Made by a program: the position numbers and the translations under genes. From contig CABMPD010000009.1 in NCBI GenBank assembly GCA_902388455.1, positions 1-64,000 on the forward strand: a stretch of 64,000 bases of DNA. The letters are read 5' to 3'. This document shows positions 18,525-28,185 of the stretch, in pieces. Source of the DNA: an uncultured Alistipes sp. (GTDB lineage Bacteria; Bacteroidota; Bacteroidia; Bacteroidales; UBA932). Every line of letters starts with the position of its first letter. The stretch's first letter is position 1. The notes under the pieces are model-generated. The model had not been told where the DNA came from, searched no databases, and saw only the letters and a program-made list of their open reading frames with translations.

Positions 18525-19225
18525 TTGGAATCGTTCTTTTCTTGAGTTATCTGATCACCTGTCTTTCCGAAACGTCTCTGGCGGGAGGCGAACTCGTCAA
18601 GAGCCTGACGAAACTCGGATTTGCGAAAATCGGGCCAAAACACTTCCGTAAAATAAAATTCAGTGTAAGCACACTGCCACAGCAGGAAATTACTTATCCG
18701 CTGCTCTCCTCCCGTGCGTATCAGCAAATCCGGATCCGGAATACCGGCAGTAGCCAGATAATCGGCATAACGGCCTTCTGGAGCTCCTGCAGCCGTCCAG
18801 CGGGCTGCTGCCTGACTGATGTCCCAGCGCCCGCTGTAACTCAGGTAAACGGCCAGTGTCAGTCCTGTATTGGAGGCAGTTTCCCTCATCGCCCCGTCTA
18901 TATCCCTATTGAGGTCCGGGGACAGGCGGTCGCGGTTGCCTATCACGACAAAGCGTATATTGTTTTTGGCAAATGTCGGCCTCTCATTGAGAATGGAGCG
19001 GGCCATAAGATGCATAAGCTCGGTCACCTCCGCCTCCGGACGGGCCCAGTTCTCTTCCGAGAACGCGAAAAGGCTCAGGTAGTCTATCCCGGCCTCCACC
19101 GCAAACTCGGCGCATGCCCTCACACTCTCGGTTCCTTCATAATGGCCGTAGATTCTCTCCTTTCCGCGCATTTTAGCCCAGCGGCCGTTACCATCCATTA
19201 TTATCGCCACATGCTTTGGTTTCAT
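18521..19225 (-). CDS. uppS: Isoprenyl transferase (undecaprenyl diphosphate synthase)
   Basis: Cytoplasmic cis-prenyltransferase that makes the C55 lipid carrier for peptidoglycan and polysaccharide assembly. 234 residues. The N-terminal IMDGNGRWAK contains the catalytic Asp11. Other family motifs are present: LSLFAFSEENWARP, the AVYLSYSGRWDI segment, and the C-terminal DLLIRTGGEQRISNFLLWQ with TEFYFTEVFWPDF. It lies 9 bases after nadK and overlaps bamA by four bases. Confidence 0.97.
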   Translation of the reverse strand: MKPKHVAIIMDGNGRWAKMRGKERIYGHYEGTESVRACAEFAVEAGIDYLSLFAFSEENWARPEAEVTELMHLMARSILNERPTFAKNNIRFVVIGNRDRLSPDLNRDIDGAMRETASNTGLTLAVYLSYSGRWDISQAAARWTAAGAPEGRYADYLATAGIPDPDLLIRTGGEQRISNFLLWQCAYTEFYFTEVFWPDFRKSEFRQALDEFASRQRRFGKTGDQITQEKNDSK

Positions 19226-19234
19226 ATCTGGTCT

Positions 19235-20134
19235 CTATTTTATTACTATTTTTTCGTTTCTTCTGTCCTCGCCCCACAGCAGTTTCTCATTCAGTGCCTC
19301 GAAAAATCCATCCCTCCCGAAGCTCACGCACGAGAGAGTAAAAGGTGCCTTACGGACAGTTATCCCCGAGCTCTCACCGATGTCTGCAGAACGGTTGTCC
19401 GCCGATATCATGGTCCTGTGTCCTCCGGAACGGATAACCACCTCTATCACGGAAGTGTCGGGGACTATGAGAGGCCGCACATTGAGATTATGCGGCGCCA
19501 TGGGGGTTATGATGAACACAGAGGAGTCCGGCACTACGACCGGTCCTCCCACACTTAGCGAATAGGCCGTCGAACCGGTCGGTGTAGCTATGAGAAGTCC
19601 GTCCGCCCAGTAAGTGGGAATACGCATACCGTCTATCGACACCTCAATACCTATCATGTACGGCTCAGAGCGCTGAAGCGTAATCTCATTGAGAGCATAA
19701 GGGTAGAATCCTTCCGGCAGACCACTGTACGACACTTCCAGAAGACTGCGGTGCTCTACCCGGTAGTTCCCGTCTATCATCCTGTCCACTATTCCGCAAC
19801 CGGCGTCCCCGCTCCCGGCGGAAGTGAGGAAACCGAGCCTGCCGAAATTGATGCCGGCGACAGGTATACCTCCGTCTCCAGCCACGGACAAGGCACTCAG
19901 GAATGTTCCGTCCCCGCCAAGCGAAAGTATAATGTCCACATCCCGCGGCAAGTCCTCTGCCCCCGTAAAGCACACCCCGTCACCAGGTACCGTCAGCCCA
20001 TGCTCCCTGAGTTCTGCAGCCAGAGCCAGGCAGCATGAAACCCTTACACCCCTGCGCGAGAGGTGCTCCAGCAAAACCTTCATCCTTATTTCAGCATCCG
20101 GTCCGAAATTCCGGCCGTACAGGGCGAAATGCAT
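19235..20134 (-). CDS. nadK: NAD kinase
   Basis: Phosphorylates NAD+ to NADP+. 299 residues. The family motifs are the GGDGT loop (ILSLGGDGTFLSAL), NFGRLGFLT, and the NAD-binding PTGSTAYSLSVGGP, with TPMAPHNLNVRPL after it. The ATG at 20134 is preceded directly by AAAAGGAG with no spacer, so this Shine-Dalgarno-like string is too close to act normally. The next in-frame ATG would remove the first 17 residues, including the conserved beginning, so I keep the start. It is divergent from the OmpH-like gene at 20266. Confidence 0.96.
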   Translation of the reverse strand: MHFALYGRNFGPDAEIRMKVLLEHLSRRGVRVSCCLALAAELREHGLTVPGDGVCFTGAEDLPRDVDIILSLGGDGTFLSALSVAGDGGIPVAGINFGRLGFLTSAGSGDAGCGIVDRMIDGNYRVEHRSLLEVSYSGLPEGFYPYALNEITLQRSEPYMIGIEVSIDGMRIPTYWADGLLIATPTGSTAYSLSVGGPVVVPDSSVFIITPMAPHNLNVRPLIVPDTSVIEVVIRSGGHRTMISADNRSADIGESSGITVRKAPFTLSCVSFGRDGFFEALNEKLLWGEDRRNEKIVIK

Positions 20135-20208
20135 CTCCTTTTAATATTCGAAATGTGAATCAGGTTGCAAATATTGCGATTTTATTTTAAAAAAAAGCAG
20201 ATTATATA

Positions 20209-20216
20209 TAATTTTG
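20209..20216 (+). promoter_or_regulatory. -7 element for the second OmpH-like gene
   Basis: TAATTTTG matches TAnnTTTG 49 bases upstream of the start codon, in a 131-base AT-rich divergent spacer. The -33 position holds only TTTA (20181-20184). I found no good match for nadK on the other strand. Confidence 0.45.
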
Positions 20217-20265
20217 TATGATTTTTGAACATACACTTTACACTAACATTTAGCAGCTATCAGCA

Positions 20266-20874
20266 ATGAAGAAAGCCAACCTTATCATCAACATCGTACT
20301 GATTATCGCAGTAGCAGCCCTGTTCGTGCTGCACTTCACAGGCAACGGAAAAGTATCTCAGGCACCGGTATCCGGAAACGGAAGCACGACAGCATCCAGA
20401 GGCGACATCGTATACATCAATCTTGACACCCTGGTCAACCAGTATGATATGTACAACGACCTGCGCTCCGAGCTCCAGGGCAAATTCAGTGCGATAGAGA
20501 ATGACCTCAACAAGCAGGGAAGAGCTCTGCAGAACGATATCCAGAGTTTCCAGGAGAAGATGCAGAAAGGCCTGCTGACCCGCTCACAGGCAGAGAGCAT
20601 GAACAACGACCTGGCACAGCGTGATCAGGACCTGAGAAATCTCACCATCCAGAAGCAGACTGAAATACAGGAAGAGGAAAGCGTCATGTACAACAAGGTC
20701 ATGGACGCCATCACCACATACGTCACAAAGTACAATCAGGACAGGCAGTACGCCCTCATACTTACCACTACTGCCGCCACTACTACCGTCATCAACGGAG
20801 ACAATGCCCTGGACATAACCCAGGAGATACTGGACGGGCTCAATGCCGAATACATCAAGAACAGAAATAAATAG
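20266..20874 (+). CDS. OmpH/Skp-like protein with an N-terminal membrane anchor
   Basis: 202 residues. An uncleaved-looking hydrophobic segment (residues about 5-24, LIINIVLIIAVAALFVLHF) is followed by a Ser/Gly-rich linker, the OmpH start (GDIVYINLDTLVNQYDMYN), and a long charged coiled coil (residues about 65-145). The C-terminal part has YALILTTTAATTTVINGDNALDITQEIL, typical of OmpH proteins. It resembles the periplasmic chaperone at 15387 but appears to stay anchored in the inner membrane and lies on the opposite strand. A glycosyltransferase follows in the same reading frame after only two codons. Confidence 0.87.
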   Translation: MKKANLIINIVLIIAVAALFVLHFTGNGKVSQAPVSGNGSTTASRGDIVYINLDTLVNQYDMYNDLRSELQGKFSAIENDLNKQGRALQNDIQSFQEKMQKGLLTRSQAESMNNDLAQRDQDLRNLTIQKQTEIQEEESVMYNKVMDAITTYVTKYNQDRQYALILTTTAATTTVINGDNALDITQEILDGLNAEYIKNRNK

Positions 20875-20880
20875 ACTCCC

Positions 20881-21999
20881 TTGAGAATAGCCGTTCTATC
20901 GTGTTTCCCTCCCTACCGCGGAGGCATCTCCCAGTTCAACACCTCCCTGTTCCGGGAGTTGTCGCGGGAGAATACGGTAGCGGCATTCAATTTCAAGAGG
21001 CAGTATCCTGAATTCCTGTTCCCCGGCAAGACCCAGTACATCGAGGACGGCACCGAACCTCCATTTCCAACCGACAGAATCCTGGACACGGCCAATCCCC
21101 TGTCCTACATCACGACTGCCCGAAAAATCCGTTCATGGAAACCGGACTTGCTTCTTATGCGGTACTGGATGCCCTATTTTGCCCCCTCGCAGGGATACGT
21201 GGCAAGGCACATGAGTCCAGGCTGTAAGGTCATATCAATTCTGGACAATGTGATTCCGCACGAGAGCCATTTCTTCGACCGTCCACTGACCTCCTATTAT
21301 TTAAAAGGACACGACGGCTTCGTAGTTCTGTGCAACTCCGTCCGTGATGACCTCCTGCGCCTGGCCCCTGATGCCCGCTACATCGTCTCTCCCCACCCGA
21401 TCTACTCCAACTTCGGAGAGAAAGTTCCCCGAACGGACGCGTGCAGGGAACTCGGCCTGGACCCCGCAAAAAAGACACTACTGTTCTTTGGACTGATCAG
21501 GGAATATAAAGGGCTGGACATACTCCTGGAAGCTTTCTCATCACTGGACGAGAGCTACCAGCTGCTCATTGCCGGAGAGCCATACGGCTCCTTCGAAAAA
21601 TACAGCCGGCTCATCAGTGCCAGCCCCAACAGCAGCCGCATTCACCTCTTCGCCCGCTTCATCGGCGACAACGAGGTGGCCCGGTTCTTCTGCGCCTCCG
21701 ACCTGTGCGTGCTGCCCTACCGGTCCGCCACCCAGAGCGGCATCAGTTCCATCGCCTACCATTTCGACCTCCCGATGGTCACCACAGCGGTGGGCGGACT
21801 GAAGGAGATGATAGGCATGACGGGCACGGGAATTGTAACAGAAAGTATTACTCCGGAAGCAGTAAAGGAAGCGGTAGAGAAGTATTTCTCAGATGACAGC
21901 TTCCACCGCAGCTGCGTGGAGGCAATCGGCAGGGAAAAAGACAGACTCTCCTGGAAGCGGTTCTGTTCCAACCTGCTGGATTTCTACAAAAGATTATAA
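20881..21999 (+). CDS. Glycosyltransferase, GT4-like (GT-B fold)
   Basis: 372 residues. The N-terminus [19 protein letters not shown] has the Gly-rich acceptor loop of GT4 enzymes. The C-terminal domain has [20 protein letters not shown] and the donor-binding region [21 protein letters not shown], where the usual Glu of the EX7E motif is replaced by a QSG pattern. The best start is a TTG at 20881: no ATG precedes it, since the frame opens only at the TAG of the upstream OmpH-like gene (20872-20874). It is likely a cytoplasmic or peripheral membrane enzyme for a surface glycan. Donor and acceptor are unknown. Confidence 0.87.
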   Translation: MRIAVLSCFPPYRGGISQFNTSLFRELSRENTVAAFNFKRQYPEFLFPGKTQYIEDGTEPPFPTDRILDTANPLSYITTARKIRSWKPDLLLMRYWMPYFAPSQGYVARHMSPGCKVISILDNVIPHESHFFDRPLTSYYLKGHDGFVVLCNSVRDDLLRLAPDARYIVSPHPIYSNFGEKVPRTDACRELGLDPAKKTLLFFGLIREYKGLDILLEAFSSLDESYQLLIAGEPYGSFEKYSRLISASPNSSRIHLFARFIGDNEVARFFCASDLCVLPYRSATQSGISSIAYHFDLPMVTTAVGGLKEMIGMTGTGIVTESITPEAVKEAVEKYFSDDSFHRSCVEAIGREKDRLSWKRFCSNLLDFYKRL

Positions 22000-22016
22000 C
22001 AAAAGCAATATATACC

Positions 22017-22970
22017 ATGAAAGCAATTACACAGACCGCATTCAACTTCAATCATCAGACAGGCAAATACGAAGGGAAAGTCCGTGATGTCTACACCATC
22101 GATGACAGATACATAGCCATGGTGGCCACCGACAGAATCTCGGCATTCGACGTCATCCTGCCCAAGGGCATTCCCTACAAAGGACAGGTGCTCAATCAGA
22201 TAGCCTCCATGTTCCTGGATGCTACAGCAGACATCGTGCAGAACTGGAAGATAGCCTCGCCCGACCCTATGGTGACTGTTGGATACAAGTGCCAGGGCCT
22301 GCCCATAGAAATGATTGTCAGGGGCTATCTGACCGGAAGTTCCTGGAGGGCCTACAAGAACGGAGCCCGTGAGATATGCGGAGTGCCCATCCCCGACGGT
22401 ATGCGCGAGCACCAGAGATTCGAGCATCCCATCATCACCCCCACCACCAAGGCCGAGATCGGCACCCACGATGAGGACATCTCCAAGGAAGAGATTATCC
22501 GTCGCGGTCTGGTATCAGCTGAAGACTACGCCAAATTGGAGGACTACGCCCTGAGACTCTTCCAGAGAGGCACCGAGATGGCCGCACAGAGAGGCCTCAT
22601 TCTGGTGGATACCAAGTACGAATTCGGAAAAAGGGACGGAGAGATCTATCTTATCGACGAGATACACACTCCCGATTCCTCCCGTTATTTCTACGCCGAC
22701 GGTTACGAGGAGCGCTTCGCCAAGGGCGAACCCCAGAGGCAGCTGTCCAAGGAGTTTGTCCGCGAATGGCTGATGGCAAACGGTTTCAGCGGCCAGGCCG
22801 GCCAACAGGTTCCCGAGATGACCGATGAGATAGTACGCAGCATCTCTGACCGCTACATAGAACTCTACGAGCACATCACAGGACGCAAGTTCGAGCCTGC
22901 CGAATACGGCGAGGACCCTTACGCACGTATTGAGACCAACATCACAAACCTTCTCGCACGGCTTGTATGA
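22017..22970 (+). CDS. purC: Phosphoribosylaminoimidazole-succinocarboxamide synthase
   Basis: ATP-dependent joining of CAIR and aspartate in purine synthesis. 317 residues, the longer form usual in this group. Typical segments are [52 protein letters not shown] and the active-site region [16 protein letters not shown]. It follows the glycosyltransferase by 17 bases and its stop codon overlaps the next start (ATGA at 22967-22970). The position among envelope genes does not suggest a joint role. Confidence 0.97.
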   Translation: MKAITQTAFNFNHQTGKYEGKVRDVYTIDDRYIAMVATDRISAFDVILPKGIPYKGQVLNQIASMFLDATADIVQNWKIASPDPMVTVGYKCQGLPIEMIVRGYLTGSSWRAYKNGAREICGVPIPDGMREHQRFEHPIITPTTKAEIGTHDEDISKEEIIRRGLVSAEDYAKLEDYALRLFQRGTEMAAQRGLILVDTKYEFGKRDGEIYLIDEIHTPDSSRYFYADGYEERFAKGEPQRQLSKEFVREWLMANGFSGQAGQQVPEMTDEIVRSISDRYIELYEHITGRKFEPAEYGEDPYARIETNITNLLARLV

Positions 22971-24754
22971 GACTTCTGCTGACCGCTCTGCTGTGCTTCC
23001 TGCTGACGGCCCCAGCATGGACGGAGGCCGCCGCCCAGGACTTCGTAGCCACTCCCGTAGAAGTATCCACTGACAAGGTAAACGTCAAGGGAACTGTCTA
23101 CCTGCTGCACAAGGTGCTCAAGGGACATACACTGTATTCTATTTCCAAAGCCTACGGAGTAAGTATAGATGCCGTCCGCGAAGCCAATCCCTCCTTGTCG
23201 GAAGGGCTGAAAGCCGGCATGCTCCTCTATATCCCTGCAGCCGGGGATACCGGTGTAACCGCAACGACCGACGAGCAGACAGCCCCTGCCGCCGCAGCGC
23301 CGGACACGCTGACCCAGGACAGGAAAACCAAGGACAACGGCAGGAAGGCACCGGATGCCAACAGGAAAAAATACAGGAAATACAATGTCAAGTGGTACGA
23401 GACCCTGGATGACGTCGCCGTAAAATTCAATGTTACCACAGATGCTATAATTGCCCTCAACAGGATAGATCCGGATTCGGACAAACGCATACGCTCTGTC
23501 TTTATCCCGGATGATGAGTATATGCGCGGATTCCGGCAGGAGATGACGGAATCCGGAGCCGAAAGCCTGGCTGAAAACGATACTTCCGACGCAGAAGGAC
23601 AGACGTTCGGTCCCGAGACTGTAAATCAGATCCCTGTCATCCATGACAAGGCTGTTTCCAAAGACCCTGACTACGCACGGAAAACGCATGTAATCTCTCT
23701 GGTTCTACCGTTCAATGCCAGCCGCAGGACCGATGGTCTCAATACCTATACCGCTGATTTCTATGCAGGTACTCTGATAGCATTGACAGATCTCGAAAAG
23801 AGGGGGATGCTCTCCAACATTGTACTCAACATAGTGGATCTCAGCAACTACAGCAGCGCATGGCAGCTGGTCGCCGACGGTGTCCTCAATGAAAGCGAAC
23901 TCATCATCGGTCCCATCTCCGAGAGAGATATGCAGCCAGTAGCATCATGGGCCCGCAGCCGTAAGATACCTGTTGTCTCTCCGCTGGATCTCAAAACAGC
24001 AGCGCTGGCCGACGGGAACCCTTACCTATACATTTTCCCTCCACAGTCCGACCTGGCTCTGGATCATCAGCTGGACAAAATTGCCCTCCGCCCGGATGAT
24101 TCCGACACCACAAGTTCCGTCACCGTCATTTACGAACAGGGATATGACAATTCGGACCTGGTCCGTCAGACCATGGAAGGACTTTCAGCCAGGGGCATTC
24201 CCTACAAGACTTTCAAGTACGATTTCCTGAGCGGACGCGGCATTGATTCCCTTATGGTACGTTCTCTGGACACTGTACTGGTCAACAAAGTCATCATTCC
24301 GTCCATGAGCGAGGCCTTCATCACCGATGCCCTGCGGAACCTCAGTCTTATCGAGAGCTCCCGCGAATACCGGATCGAAGTCTACGGAATGAGCCGCTGG
24401 AAGAGTTTCGAGACCATTGAACTGAATTATTTCCACTCCCTGGACCTCCGGCTGGCCATGTCATACCACATAGACTACACCTCTCCGGGAACTTTGGAAT
24501 TCATCCACAAATACCGGGCTGCATTCAATACAGAACCCACCTCCTTCGCATTCCAGGGCTACGACATTCTGACTTTCTTCGTAGAAGCCATGAATACATG
24601 GGGCAGCAACTTCCCACAGGGCATAATAAACGAAAGGAAGAGCCTCCTGCAATCGGACGTACTCTTCCTTCCTGTAGCTCCTGGCTCCGGATATGAGAAC
24701 CGGGCCTTCAAGGATATCTGTTTCACTGACGGATGGACAGTCCTGAATGAGTAA
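22967..24754 (+). CDS. Secreted LysM-repeat protein with a periplasmic-binding-protein (type 1) domain
   Basis: 595 residues. It has a signal peptide ([18 protein letters not shown]), a LysM motif at about 44-90 ([20 protein letters not shown]), a second, more divergent LysM at about 139-182 ([18 protein letters not shown]), a charged linker, and from about 243 to the end a type-1 periplasmic-binding/receptor-ligand fold ([50 protein letters not shown]). LysM binds peptidoglycan; the C-terminal fold resembles LpoA-like and amino-acid-receptor proteins. Function in the cell wall is likely, but the ligand is unknown. It overlaps purC by four bases and converges with the aminopeptidase gene at a palindrome. 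Confidence 0.85.
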   Translation: MRLLLTALLCFLLTAPAWTEAAAQDFVATPVEVSTDKVNVKGTVYLLHKVLKGHTLYSISKAYGVSIDAVREANPSLSEGLKAGMLLYIPAAGDTGVTATTDEQTAPAAAAPDTLTQDRKTKDNGRKAPDANRKKYRKYNVKWYETLDDVAVKFNVTTDAIIALNRIDPDSDKRIRSVFIPDDEYMRGFRQEMTESGAESLAENDTSDAEGQTFGPETVNQIPVIHDKAVSKDPDYARKTHVISLVLPFNASRRTDGLNTYTADFYAGTLIALTDLEKRGMLSNIVLNIVDLSNYSSAWQLVADGVLNESELIIGPISERDMQPVASWARSRKIPVVSPLDLKTAALADGNPYLYIFPPQSDLALDHQLDKIALRPDDSDTTSSVTVIYEQGYDNSDLVRQTMEGLSARGIPYKTFKYDFLSGRGIDSLMVRSLDTVLVNKVIIPSMSEAFITDALRNLSLIESSREYRIEVYGMSRWKSFETIELNYFHSLDLRLAMSYHIDYTSPGTLEFIHKYRAAFNTEPTSFAFQGYDILTFFVEAMNTWGSNFPQGIINERKSLLQSDVLFLPVAPGSGYENRAFKDICFTDGWTVLNE

Positions 24755-24778
24755 CAGCTTTCATCCTGTTACTCATTC
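24745..24778. terminator. Perfect inverted repeat containing both convergent stop codons
   Basis: GAATGAGTAACAG (24745-24757) and CTGTTACTCATTC (24766-24778) form a perfect 13-bp inverted repeat with an 8-base loop. It contains the TAA of the LysM gene and the TAA of the aminopeptidase gene on the other strand. There is no T-run on either side, so it is not a classical terminator, but the position between convergent genes makes a role in 3'-end formation likely. Confidence 0.55.
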
Positions 24779-26529
24779 CGCTGTTCAACTGACAGTACCT
24801 CCGTCCTTTTATTGAATTCCTCAATCCAGGCGGCCTCCTCCTTGCCGAGCAGGTCGAAGTTGACAGGCGACAAGTCTATCGGAGTGACCGTCAGAGTTTC
24901 AAATGCCAGGAATTCTCCATAGCCGTTCTTCTCATGCGGCACGACCAGTACTGCGTTCTCGTGACGGATACCGTACTCGCCCTCCACATACAGGGCCGGC
25001 TCGTTGGACATGACCATGCCCTCGGCCAGAGCGACAGGATTTTCTTCCATTCTCACACTCTGGGGACCTTCATGCACGCAGAGATTATGTCCTATACCGT
25101 GGCAGGTTCCATGCCAGTACATCCGGCCGGCCTTCATGATGGGACCGCGGGCAAGAATGTCCAGCAGACAACCCCTCATTCCCTTGTAGAATACCGCCAT
25201 GCTCAGGTCGATCATACCTTTGAGAGCAACGGTATAATCATCCTTCTGAGTCTGGGTCAGGGGACCGAGAGGAACCGTACGGGTAGTATCGGTGGTCCCG
25301 TATGTGTACTGAGCGCCAGTATCTATGAGTAGAAAACCTTCGGGACGGATAACCGCACTTTCATCCTCAGTAGGAACATAATGCGGCAGAGCAGCGTTGG
25401 CTCCGAAACCTACGATTGCAGGGAAACTCTCTCCCAGATAGTCCGGACATTCACTGCGCACCTCTATGAGTTTCATGGCCACCTGATATTCCGTAATACC
25501 CTTGTCCGCATTTTCCTTAACCCAGTCTATCACCTTTGTCAAAGCCTTTGCATCCTCAATGAACGCACGGCGGTATCCTTCTATCTCTACTGCATTCTTG
25601 ACGGCCTTCATCATATTCAGCGTTCCTCCGGGGGTAGGATCAGGAATATAGGGACGGAAAGGCGAGCGCTGATGGATATTGTCCATGGCCGCGAAGAAAT
25701 ACTTTGCTGTAATCTTACCGGATGAGAAAATACGGACACAATCCTTAGGCAGGGCCTTGAGGAAGCTGCCGAACTCCTCATAATCCCTGAGAATTACCCC
25801 TTCACTGAGCAGAGCCCTCATCGCCTCATGCTCCAGCATCTCCTGACGGAGGAAGAGGGTCACGCACTCAGGCGTAACCACAGCATAGGACAGGGGCAGA
25901 GGATTGTACTCAATGTCCGTACCGCGGATATTGCAGAGCCATGCCACCTCATCCATGGCCGTAACGATATAGGCAAACGGCAGGGAGGAGTCCAGTCTTT
26001 CCACCAGGCGGAGGTGCTTCGATTCAACACTTTCTCCGCTGATATTCTCGGGGACAAAGCGCACGGGGTTGAACTGAAGAGCGGGACGGTCCTTCCATAC
26101 ACGGTCGAACGGGTCCTCTATAAGCGTCACGTTAAGAGGAGAAAGGGAGTCCAGCATGGACTGGTACTCTGCATAGGAGAAAAGATCCTCATCCATCGCG
26201 ACAATATCATCTTCAGAAAGATGCTCCTTAATCCACTCAGGGATGGAGGGTGTTCCTTCTACCCGCAGCCGCATCATCTCGATACCGGTTCCCTCCAGTT
26301 GACGGGCTGCCTGAATAAAGAAACGGGAGTCGACCCACAGAGCAGCCTCATTCTGAGTTATCACGAGCGTCGCAGCCTCGCCGGTAAATCCGGAAAGCCA
26401 CTCGAGAATCTTATAGTGCGCGGGGATATACTCACCGAAATGAGGATCCGTTGACGGAATTATCATAGCCGAGATATCGTCTTCGGCCAGAACCTTGCGA
26501 AGAAGGTCTATACGCTGGGTTATTTCCAT
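24769..26529 (-). CDS. Aminopeptidase P family protein (Xaa-Pro aminopeptidase, M24)
   Basis: 586 residues, the long three-domain form common in Bacteroidota. It probably removes N-terminal residues before proline in the cytoplasm. The C-terminal creatinase-like domain shows the metal-binding set: Asp pair in LLIDTGAQYTYGTTDTTRTV, His in HGTCHGIGHNLCVHEG, Glu in SNEPALYVEG and Glu in GIRHENAVLV. Two N-terminal creatinase-N-like domains precede it (ISAMIIPSTDPHFGEY). It follows recN after 24 bases on the same strand and may be the last gene of that operon. Confidence 0.94.
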   Translation of the reverse strand: MEITQRIDLLRKVLAEDDISAMIIPSTDPHFGEYIPAHYKILEWLSGFTGEAATLVITQNEAALWVDSRFFIQAARQLEGTGIEMMRLRVEGTPSIPEWIKEHLSEDDIVAMDEDLFSYAEYQSMLDSLSPLNVTLIEDPFDRVWKDRPALQFNPVRFVPENISGESVESKHLRLVERLDSSLPFAYIVTAMDEVAWLCNIRGTDIEYNPLPLSYAVVTPECVTLFLRQEMLEHEAMRALLSEGVILRDYEEFGSFLKALPKDCVRIFSSGKITAKYFFAAMDNIHQRSPFRPYIPDPTPGGTLNMMKAVKNAVEIEGYRRAFIEDAKALTKVIDWVKENADKGITEYQVAMKLIEVRSECPDYLGESFPAIVGFGANAALPHYVPTEDESAVIRPEGFLLIDTGAQYTYGTTDTTRTVPLGPLTQTQKDDYTVALKGMIDLSMAVFYKGMRGCLLDILARGPIMKAGRMYWHGTCHGIGHNLCVHEGPQSVRMEENPVALAEGMVMSNEPALYVEGEYGIRHENAVLVVPHEKNGYGEFLAFETLTVTPIDLSPVNFDLLGKEEAAWIEEFNKRTEVLSVEQRNE

Positions 26530-26553
26530 AGATTATCTATATAATAATGATTA

Positions 26554-28185
26554 TCAGTCTTTACTGGCTTTGGAAAGCAATACTCGCGCATTCTCCACAG
26601 CCGCAGCTGTAAGCTCTGAACCGCTGAGCATCCGGGCTACCTCCATGACCCTCTCCTCTTCTCCCAGCCTCCGGATACCGGTACAGGCTTTGCCGTCCTG
26701 TCCGAAATCCTTATACACCAGATAATGCGCTCCCCTCTTGGAGGCTATCTGCGGCAGATGGGTGATGGCGAATATCTGCATCCTCTCACCCATCCTGCCG
26801 ATCATGTCACCCATCTTGTCTGCGATTCTACCGGACACTCCGGTATCAATCTCGTCGAAAATCATAGTAGGCAAGGATGTATATCTGGCCAGCAGCCCTT
26901 TGAGTGAGAGCATCACACGGGAAAGTTCTCCGCCTGAAGCCACTTTCGAGATGTCGCGGAGGGTCGCAGAGCCATTGGCCGAAAAAAGGAAATCCAGAGT
27001 GTCACCCCCGGAGACCGTGAGAGTGTCCCTGGAAGAGACTGATGCCTGAAATACGGCATGCGGCATCTCCAGGGAACGAATATCGGCCTGCAGTTCGGCA
27101 GACAGTGCCCCACAGGCCTCCTTACGCCTCCGGGACAATTCCTCCGCCAGTTTTCGGCGCTGTCCGTCAAGAACCTCCAGTTCCTTCCTTACGGCCTCCA
27201 GCCTCTCCTGCTGCTCCCCGACACCGCTGAGCGAAGCATTGAGACTGTCTCGTAGTCCGATAAGAGCCTCAACGCTGTCACAGCCGTACTTTCTCTCAAG
27301 AGAATAAAGCAATGACATACGGTCCTCCACCTCCTGCAGCCGCTCAGGTGATACAGTAATGCCGGAAGCGGCTTCCTCTATCTCCCTCTCTATGTCCGAG
27401 ACCTCTATCTTGCAGGACTCCAACCGATCGGCAAGAGGCTGCAGCGCTGGATTATATGAGACGTACCGCATGAGCCGGGAAGCTGCATCCTTCAGCTGCT
27501 GCACCACGGATAGCTCCTGGGGATTAAGGGCACCATAAGCCGCCTCCAGGCCGCCGCGGATATCCTCCGCATGAGCCAGAGCCTTCTGCTCCGCCTCCAG
27601 GGCCTCCATCTCTCCTGGCACCAGACGGGCTTCCTGAAGTTTTGAGAGCTGGAACTGACGGTATTCGGCATCCCGCTCAGCCCCGGCTATAGCCTCCGCA
27701 AGGGATTCTGCCTCGTGTTCCTTGGCCTCACAGGCACTGTATACCTTCCTGTACTCCTCGAGCAGCGGGGCCGTTCCGGCAAAATGGTCTATCACTCCCA
27801 GACGGAAATCCGGGTCTGTCAGGAGCAGGTGCTGATGCTGCTCATGTATGTCTATGATACGGGAGGAAATGGCCGATAGATCCGCCAGTGTTACAGGTTC
27901 ATCGTTTAGAAACGAACGGGAACGTCCCGCCGGGGTTATGACTCTGCGGAGAATATACTCCTCTCCGGTCCTGCCGTCCCGGAACTCCGCCTCTACCACA
28001 CAGTTGCGGTCAGGATCGCTGAACACAGAAGTATCAGCCCTTTTCCCCAGAATAAGGGAAAGAGCTCCCAGAAGAATGGACTTTCCGGCTCCCGTCTCGC
28101 CTGTGATGATAATCAGACCGTCCGGGAATGTGATATCCAGGGATGAAATCAGAGCATAATTCGATATGGACAGACGGGTCAGCAT
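26554..28185 (-). CDS. recN: DNA repair protein RecN
   Basis: SMC-like ATPase involved in recombinational repair of double-strand breaks. 543 residues. Walker A is GETGAGKS near the N-terminus (ITFPDGLIIITGETGAGKS). A long coiled-coil region rich in Glu and Ala spans about 150-360. The C-terminal head has the ABC signature ASGGELSRVMLSLKG and Walker B TMIFDEIDTGVSG. The start overlaps the 3' end of coaBC by seven bases. In most Bacteroidota a DUF4835 gene separates coaBC and recN; it is absent here. Confidence 0.97.
   Translation of the reverse strand: MLTRLSISNYALISSLDITFPDGLIIITGETGAGKSILLGALSLILGKRADTSVFSDPDRNCVVEAEFRDGRTGEEYILRRVITPAGRSRSFLNDEPVTLADLSAISSRIIDIHEQHQHLLLTDPDFRLGVIDHFAGTAPLLEEYRKVYSACEAKEHEAESLAEAIAGAERDAEYRQFQLSKLQEARLVPGEMEALEAEQKALAHAEDIRGGLEAAYGALNPQELSVVQQLKDAASRLMRYVSYNPALQPLADRLESCKIEVSDIEREIEEAASGITVSPERLQEVEDRMSLLYSLERKYGCDSVEALIGLRDSLNASLSGVGEQQERLEAVRKELEVLDGQRRKLAEELSRRRKEACGALSAELQADIRSLEMPHAVFQASVSSRDTLTVSGGDTLDFLFSANGSATLRDISKVASGGELSRVMLSLKGLLARYTSLPTMIFDEIDTGVSGRIADKMGDMIGRMGERMQIFAITHLPQIASKRGAHYLVYKDFGQDGKACTGIRRLGEEERVMEVARMLSGSELTAAAVENARVLLSKASKD

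Noticed and set aside
26530..26553. Repeated GATTATC in the spacer between the aminopeptidase and recN genes
   Set aside because: It is a short AT-rich direct repeat with no clear symmetry or position relative to a promoter.
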